Assembly (NCBI GenBank): GCA_030668485.1
Contig: DAOUTW010000018.1
Span: 1 to 64,000 of the forward strand
DNA length: 64,000 bases
DNA from: Candidatus Zixiibacteriota bacterium
Lineage (GTDB): Bacteria > Zixibacteria > MSB-5A5 > GN15 > JAAZOE01
Direction of reading: 5' to 3'
The notes beneath the pieces are model-generated. The model had not been told where the DNA came from. It saw nothing but the letters and a program-made list of their open reading frames with translations, and searched no databases. This document shows, one piece after another, positions 58,825 through 64,000 of the stretch (the stretch's first letter is position 1; each line of letters starts with the position of its first letter). The position numbers and the translations under genes are program-made.

Positions 58825-60438
58825 TTACTCCGATAACATCAAAAGCCGGTGTCCGGTTTCATCAAAAGTGATATTTTCGTAAATATAATCTATGATTGGC
58901 CGGCCATACCGGGAAATCAGATAGGCCGGAGCGATGGAACGCTCGGCCATACTGCGATCAGGAAACAAATTATTCCGGGCTCGATGAATTTTATCCCGAT
59001 CGGTTCGGTTTTTTCGTTTATGAGCGGCAAACATTTTTTTGCCCAGCTCTTTTAACTGGAAATCGAGTTTTTCCCCGGCGCGATCTATCATATCGTTTCT
59101 CGCCCGGTCAGGTTCGGTAAACATTCCCTTGAGTTTTCGCAGATCATCGTTTGTCCGCACCGACAGATCGGCCAGATAATTGTCGGCATCGACCGGATAT
59201 GATTCCTTGAGGATTTGACTGATGATTGATTCCGGATCGACAGCCAAATCTTCGAAATTGATATTATACTTATCCAGAAGCCGCTCATACCTTTTTTCGA
59301 TTACGGTAAGGGAGGCGCGATGTATCATTTGAGGCCGGGGCAGGTCAAACAGGTCAAACAGCCGCCCGATCTGAGCATAATAGGCGACCTCGGCCGGGCC
59401 TCCCACCACAGCAATTGTGGGAAAGAAATATGACTGTATCAATGGCCGTGTCAGGGCATCCGATGAGAAATCGAGCGGCGAGGATTTGATTGCCTGAATC
59501 AGTTCGTCACCGCTAAAACTGCTCTCCCCCGCCCGAAATTGTTCACCATCTTTGTGCAATGCGATACGCTCGGGAGCATGATAGAACATATGGGCCGAGG
59601 ATGAGGGTTTTTGAACCTGTACATGATAATGGGCGTCAATTAGTTCCGACTCGGTCGCAGAAAGCGCTTTTTTGAGATCAGAATGCCGTGAAACGATATC
59701 CTGCATTAACGGAGCCGTGCATGCCTTAAACTGTTCGTCGTAGGGGTTAAAGCAGACAATCCCGAGATGGCCGACGAGGGATAGCATATATTCAGCAAAG
59801 CAATCGACGATTTTTTTGCCCGGACGATATATTCGCTCGATCGGTTTCAGGACATCCGACCGGTAATCATTATCCGGCAGAAGTGACTCAAGACGACGGA
59901 CTTCTCGCTCGATGGACTGGTCATAAGACAGTGATCCAATGGGCGGATATCTTTTATCAGGATCATGGTCGATGGTCAACCGGGACAATTCACCCGATTG
60001 GTCGAAAGTATCGACCGATGATATTTCTTTATAGTCATGATCGTCGGCGGCAATCCAGAAAATCGGTACGACCGGGAGCGATAGATTTTTCTCCCATTGA
60101 TGCGCGATTTTAATCGCGGCCAGAGCTTTCAGGATGACAAGATACGGCCCTCCGAAAAGGCAGGCCTGCTGTCCGGCCACGACCGCAACGGCATTTTCTG
60201 AATTCAGTTTATTAATTGATTCCAGAACCGGCTCAGGTGCATTCCATGATTTGTTTTGTCGGGTCAGGATTTCAACCGCGGCTTCACGCCGGCTGTATCG
60301 CTTGCCAATCGATATGACACTCTTCGCAATGCTATCCTGTCCAAAAAATGCGGCTGTTTTTTCGGGGTGATATATAAAATTGCGGAAGAGCCTCGAATAG
60401 CCGAGCCGTTCTGAATATTCTACGATCTCTTGAGGCAC
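58825..60438 (-). CDS. bshC: BshC cysteine-adding enzyme
   Basis: AVVAGQQACLFGGPYLVILKALAAIKIA; PIFWIAADDHDYKEI. Confidence 0.93.
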   Translation of the reverse strand: MPQEIVEYSERLGYSRLFRNFIYHPEKTAAFFGQDSIAKSVISIGKRYSRREAAVEILTRQNKSWNAPEPVLESINKLNSENAVAVVAGQQACLFGGPYLVILKALAAIKIAHQWEKNLSLPVVPIFWIAADDHDYKEISSVDTFDQSGELSRLTIDHDPDKRYPPIGSLSYDQSIEREVRRLESLLPDNDYRSDVLKPIERIYRPGKKIVDCFAEYMLSLVGHLGIVCFNPYDEQFKACTAPLMQDIVSRHSDLKKALSATESELIDAHYHVQVQKPSSSAHMFYHAPERIALHKDGEQFRAGESSFSGDELIQAIKSSPLDFSSDALTRPLIQSYFFPTIAVVGGPAEVAYYAQIGRLFDLFDLPRPQMIHRASLTVIEKRYERLLDKYNINFEDLAVDPESIISQILKESYPVDADNYLADLSVRTNDDLRKLKGMFTEPDRARNDMIDRAGEKLDFQLKELGKKMFAAHKRKNRTDRDKIHRARNNLFPDRSMAERSIAPAYLISRYGRPIIDYIYENITFDETGHRLLMLSE

Positions 60439-60544
60439 AACATCCTCCGGAAAACCAGTATCGGCACCCGATCAGGTAATGAGTTATCCATTGACAATAT
60501 ATACGGTGTTAGATCACTTAAACGATAAACTCCGGGGGACGGTT

Positions 60545-61513
60545 TCAAATCCATTTCTTTTTTTTTAAGAAAAACAAAAGCGCAATCGTAACCAGAATGA
60601 CGATTCCCCAGAAGAAAACATAGCCGTATTTCCAGGTAATTTCCGGCATATACTTGAAATTCATGCCATATAAACCGACCAGAAAGGTCGGAGGCATCAG
60701 GATAGCGGTGAAGATAGTCAGAATTTTTATGATCTCGTTGGTTCTCGTGGAAACGCTGGAGTAATAAACTTCCAGAGCCGATATCAGGGTATCACGATGG
60801 GCGTCAGCGGTTTCATTGATACGCAATAGGTGATCGTAAATATCGCTTAGGTAAACCGCCGATCTTTCCGAGACCAGGTCATATTTGTCACGGGTGAGAT
60901 GGGCCAGCACCTCCTGCTGCGGCACAGCAATCCGCTTCAGATGATGAATATCGCGCCGCAGGGTAAAGACGCTTTTGACCGTCTCCTCATCCGGTTCCTC
61001 GAAAACATCATCCTCAACGGCATCGACCTCAAATTCGAGAATATCCAGAGCGGTGTTATAATTATCGACGATACCGTCCAGCACGGCATGCGACAGAAAA
61101 TCGGCTCCCCGCGAAAAAAGGCGATCATCCTTGCGAGCCTTGGCATAAAGATTGTCGAATACCGGGTGATCATCGAAATGAACGGTTACAACCGCGTTTT
61201 TGGCCAGGAAAAGGTCGACCTCGCTGACTTTAAGCCCTTTCTCTTTGCCCATATAATCCACAAGCTGGAAAACAAGAAAAAGATAATTGCCGTAATCATC
61301 GAGTTTGGAACGGGGAACTTCGGAAATTACGTCTTCGATGGCCAGTGGGTGAAATTTGAAATCATGGGTCAGAACAAATGATTCCTTATCGGATGGGGCA
61401 CACATATCGACCCACATTATCAGATCCGGTCGGGCCAGATATTTATCAAAATCGATAATCCCCTCATGAACCTCGGTCCCCTCCTGTGGAGTCCAAATAA
61501 ACGTTCTAATCAT
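60545..61513 (-). CDS. corA: CorA-family Mg/Co transporter
   Basis: C-terminal TM with GMN motif (FLVGLYGMNFKYMPE). Confidence 0.94.
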   Translation of the reverse strand: MIRTFIWTPQEGTEVHEGIIDFDKYLARPDLIMWVDMCAPSDKESFVLTHDFKFHPLAIEDVISEVPRSKLDDYGNYLFLVFQLVDYMGKEKGLKVSEVDLFLAKNAVVTVHFDDHPVFDNLYAKARKDDRLFSRGADFLSHAVLDGIVDNYNTALDILEFEVDAVEDDVFEEPDEETVKSVFTLRRDIHHLKRIAVPQQEVLAHLTRDKYDLVSERSAVYLSDIYDHLLRINETADAHRDTLISALEVYYSSVSTRTNEIIKILTIFTAILMPPTFLVGLYGMNFKYMPEITWKYGYVFFWGIVILVTIALLFFLKKKKWI

Positions 61514-62556
61514 CGATTGTCTCCCTCAATGGGGACTTCACCTTCGACCACCATTTTCTCCACCTCAGCGATCAATTCCTCGTCTTCACTGATTTCAGAC
61601 AGAGAAAAATGCTCCTTGAACAGGAAAAACGCTGAAAAGGCTATCATCGGCAACATATCCACGATGTAGAGAATTACCGAAAAAAGAACCGCCTCGGTCT
61701 TGGGGACATTGAACAGGTTCAGCCCCGCTACCACGGCCAGTTGGAAAGAACCGACATTTCCCGGCGTTATCGGTACCATCAACGCCAGATAATTTATAAG
61801 AATCACGACTACCGCCGCCCAAATGGGGAGATCGAAATTAAAAAGATAAAAGAGGAAATAAACCGAGACAATATGCGATGCCCAGGACAAGAAGGTCAGA
61901 ATCGAAATTCTAAAGAGCTTATCGGTCGATTTCATCACCGATATACCCTCATTGAACGTTCTCAGAAACTTCCTCAGAACAAGGAACATTTTGGGCGAAC
62001 GGCGGCGCAGCTTGTTGTACCCGATCCGCTCCAGCCGAGCCTGAAAGTTGAGGCTGAGGTAAAACAGAACCATAACGAAGAGGGTCGCGGCCCCGATAAT
62101 ATAGCTGATAAATCGGTATTCCTGGGGGAAGACAAAGACGCTCGAACTGGCCAGCATCAATAATATCAACCCGGCGCCGTCAAGAACCACCTCCAGAAAA
62201 ATAGTCGAGAAAGCGTAGGTCTTGGAGAAATTACCTTTTTTGGAAAACAGGATCACTCGTCCCGCCTGCCCGGTCAGAGCCGGCAGCAAGACAGCGATTA
62301 ACTGAGACGTAGCATAGAGCGATATAGTCGGCCATAATAGCACTTTTTTGACCTTGCTCACGATTGTTTTCCACCGCATCGCCTTGAAAACAACCAGCAG
62401 AGTCGTGCTGATGAATATCGGGACCAGGTACCACAACCTCAGACGTTTGGCGACCTCTAAGGTTCGCGGAAGATTCAGATCGTAGAACAGGAAAGCCAAT
62501 ATCCCGATGGCGATAAGACCGCCCCAGAGCTGTTTTTTCTTAAATATGGAAGCCAT
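61510..62556 (-). CDS. Lysylphosphatidylglycerol synthase-type TM protein (UPF0104)
   Basis: Polytopic, AVLLPALTGQAGRVILFSKKGNFSKTYAFSTIFLEVVLDG; VPITPGNVGSFQ. Confidence 0.85.
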   Translation of the reverse strand: MASIFKKKQLWGGLIAIGILAFLFYDLNLPRTLEVAKRLRLWYLVPIFISTTLLVVFKAMRWKTIVSKVKKVLLWPTISLYATSQLIAVLLPALTGQAGRVILFSKKGNFSKTYAFSTIFLEVVLDGAGLILLMLASSSVFVFPQEYRFISYIIGAATLFVMVLFYLSLNFQARLERIGYNKLRRRSPKMFLVLRKFLRTFNEGISVMKSTDKLFRISILTFLSWASHIVSVYFLFYLFNFDLPIWAAVVVILINYLALMVPITPGNVGSFQLAVVAGLNLFNVPKTEAVLFSVILYIVDMLPMIAFSAFFLFKEHFSLSEISEDEELIAEVEKMVVEGEVPIEGDNR

Positions 62557-62564
62557 AACGTCTC

Positions 62565-62590
62565 AAAAAAAAATTACCGGCCTTAGCCGG
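62565..62590 (-). terminator. Terminator downstream of the bat genes
   Basis: Minus strand CCGGC-TAAG-GCCGG followed by TAATTTTTTTTT. Confidence 0.7.
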
Positions 62591-62669
62591 AGTTTTTTAC
62601 ACCTCAAAAGTAGATAAAATTTTTACTCGTGTCAATCAAAAATGGAGAGTATTACCCTGCCTTAAAATC

Positions 62670-63428
62670 TCAAATTTCAGCCGCAACCGCCTTCGGGATC
62701 CAGCCCTTGAGACGATTTTCGAAATTTACCCAGTAATATCCGGCCTCTTCCCGCTCAATTACAAACATTAAGCCGGCATGAGCGGTGAATTTGGTGTTGA
62801 AATCCTCTCCGGGGCCGTTTTTAACATCGGCCTGCTGCACCAGGACCACACCCCGGCGAGTCAACACATCACGATCCAGTTTGGCACCCGTAAACACCAC
62901 CGCCACAACGAATAAGAGAAGAATGGCGGCGAATACCGGGGTCGGGACATGATAACGATTATAGATGAAACGAACGAGGATTATAACCATCGTCAAGAGG
63001 TACAGAACCACGGCAATCCAGGTAATGCCGTTAAGAGTAAATGAGTCAAAAAAACTATTGATATAATCGAGGAGGATGGTCTCTTCGGAAATCTCGATTT
63101 TATCGATTGCGAATTGCCGGGCAAAAGCGAGGTTGGCCTGGATATCATCGTCTCCGGGGTCGAGCCTGACCGCCCTGATATAGTTCACTATTGCCAGGCC
63201 CAACTGCCCTTCCCGGAAATAAGCGTTCCCCAAATTGTAATACAATTCGGCCGATTCATACTCCGCCGATACAATCTTTTCGTACTCCTGAATGGCCCCG
63301 GCATAATCGCCTTCAGTATAAAGTTTGTTACCCTGTTCGAAATTGTGGTCAAGGCTCCCTGCCAGGGTCGATGAAACGCAGATGAGACAGGCAAGAATTG
63401 TCAACCATGGGGCAAAACGCTGTATCAT
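62670..63428 (-). CDS. BatE-like TPR + SH3 protein
   Basis: TPR repeats (AELYYNLGNAYFREGQLGLAIVNYIRAVRLDP), TM pair, SH3-like C-terminus. Confidence 0.8.
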   Translation of the reverse strand: MIQRFAPWLTILACLICVSSTLAGSLDHNFEQGNKLYTEGDYAGAIQEYEKIVSAEYESAELYYNLGNAYFREGQLGLAIVNYIRAVRLDPGDDDIQANLAFARQFAIDKIEISEETILLDYINSFFDSFTLNGITWIAVVLYLLTMVIILVRFIYNRYHVPTPVFAAILLLFVVAVVFTGAKLDRDVLTRRGVVLVQQADVKNGPGEDFNTKFTAHAGLMFVIEREEAGYYWVNFENRLKGWIPKAVAAEI

Positions 63429-64000
63429 AGCGCCTCCTCAAGGTTGACGATGAGCGACCGCGCCTGTTCGAAGAGCTCTTTTTTTCCGGCCGAGGCTCCC
63501 GATCCTCCGGCGAAACGACCAAAACCGAGAGTATTTAAAATTCCGATCGTTTCTTCAAGGAGGCTGTCAGAAATATTTTCCCCCCTGAGGAGTACGCTAA
63601 CCTTTTCGGAGGTCAGTCCATGAGCCGAGACATTGAATTTATCGGCGATAAACTGATAGACCGCTGTCGATAGCTCTGTATAAAATGCATTTTCATCATC
63701 ACTGCTCAAGTATTTCCCGGCCTGTTTCAGCCGCTTTTTGGCCTCGCCCGTGGCCCGTCGCTGGCGCGCGTAACCAATATCATTGGTTAGACGGCGCTTT
63801 CTGCGGTTATCAAACAGGCTGCCGAAAACAACGAGCAGAGGCAACACCAGGACCATCAAAAATAGCGGTGAGGTTAAAAGAATTCTGCCCCGGCGAGTCA
63901 GGTTGCCGTTTTCCACCCTGATAAATCTGATATCGGTCTCGTTCAAATTGATAATCTGACCGGACACCATATTATAGGGAATATCGGCTCCGGCGACCTC
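63425..64000 (-). CDS. BatD-like protein, C-terminal part (5' end beyond the window)
   Basis: Frame stays open to 64000 (EVAGADIPYNMVSGQ...); TM segment and C-terminal domain; adjoins BatE. Confidence 0.65.
   Translation of the reverse strand, partial: EVAGADIPYNMVSGQIINLNETDIRFIRVENGNLTRRGRILLTSPLFLMVLVLPLLVVFGSLFDNRRKRRLTNDIGYARQRRATGEAKKRLKQAGKYLSSDDENAFYTELSTAVYQFIADKFNVSAHGLTSEKVSVLLRGENISDSLLEETIGILNTLGFGRFAGGSGASAGKKELFEQARSLIVNLEEAL

Noticed and set aside
1-64000. CRISPR array
   Set aside because: No regularly spaced direct repeats with unique spacers; repeats seen are palindromic and irregular, and no Cas proteins were recognised.
1-64000. Selenoprotein gene within the window
   Set aside because: Despite selA, selB and tRNA-Sec, I found no family-length gene interrupted by an in-frame TGA.

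Overview
The window is a roughly 50%-GC bacterial chromosome segment. The dockerin-like 'GDANGDGDINVGDAVYLINYVFKGGPEP' motif, SprA, the Bat proteins and bacillithiol genes suggest an FCB-group or Zixibacteria-like lineage (inference only). Most of it is core metabolism on the minus strand: TCA / 2-oxoacid:ferredoxin oxidoreductase genes (icd, mdh, larA-like, ndk, korCBAD-like, sucDC), cca, arcC plus a cPGS-like GTPase, ALDH, tgt, radA, mlaEF, a Fic protein, dnaB, udg4, coaBC, purH/C/N, gatA/B, glnA, selA/selB, a giant SprA-like protein, murB, recG, tRNA-Sec, bshABC, corA and bat genes. The most interesting signal is at the left edge. A secreted dockerin/FISUMP (C-type-lectin-like) protein has a C-terminus resembling a diversity-generating-retroelement (DGR) variable region. 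It is followed 57 bp later by a 58-codon ORF, absent from the supplied track, that reads like the N-terminal half of Avd, the DGR accessory protein. That ORF breaks off exactly at an inverted-repeat-bounded island of palindromic repeats, with no RT or template repeat in view, so it looks like an orphaned or decayed DGR. Other notable signals: an in-frame amber codon inside icd; a tRNA-Sec with an apparent 1-nt acceptor-stem deletion; a family of nested hairpins whose stem sequences differ but stay paired; a 70-bp direct repeat bracketing the Fic gene; and a histone-like Lys-rich tail on SucD. No searches were run. Family calls come from recognised motifs and overall protein resemblance.
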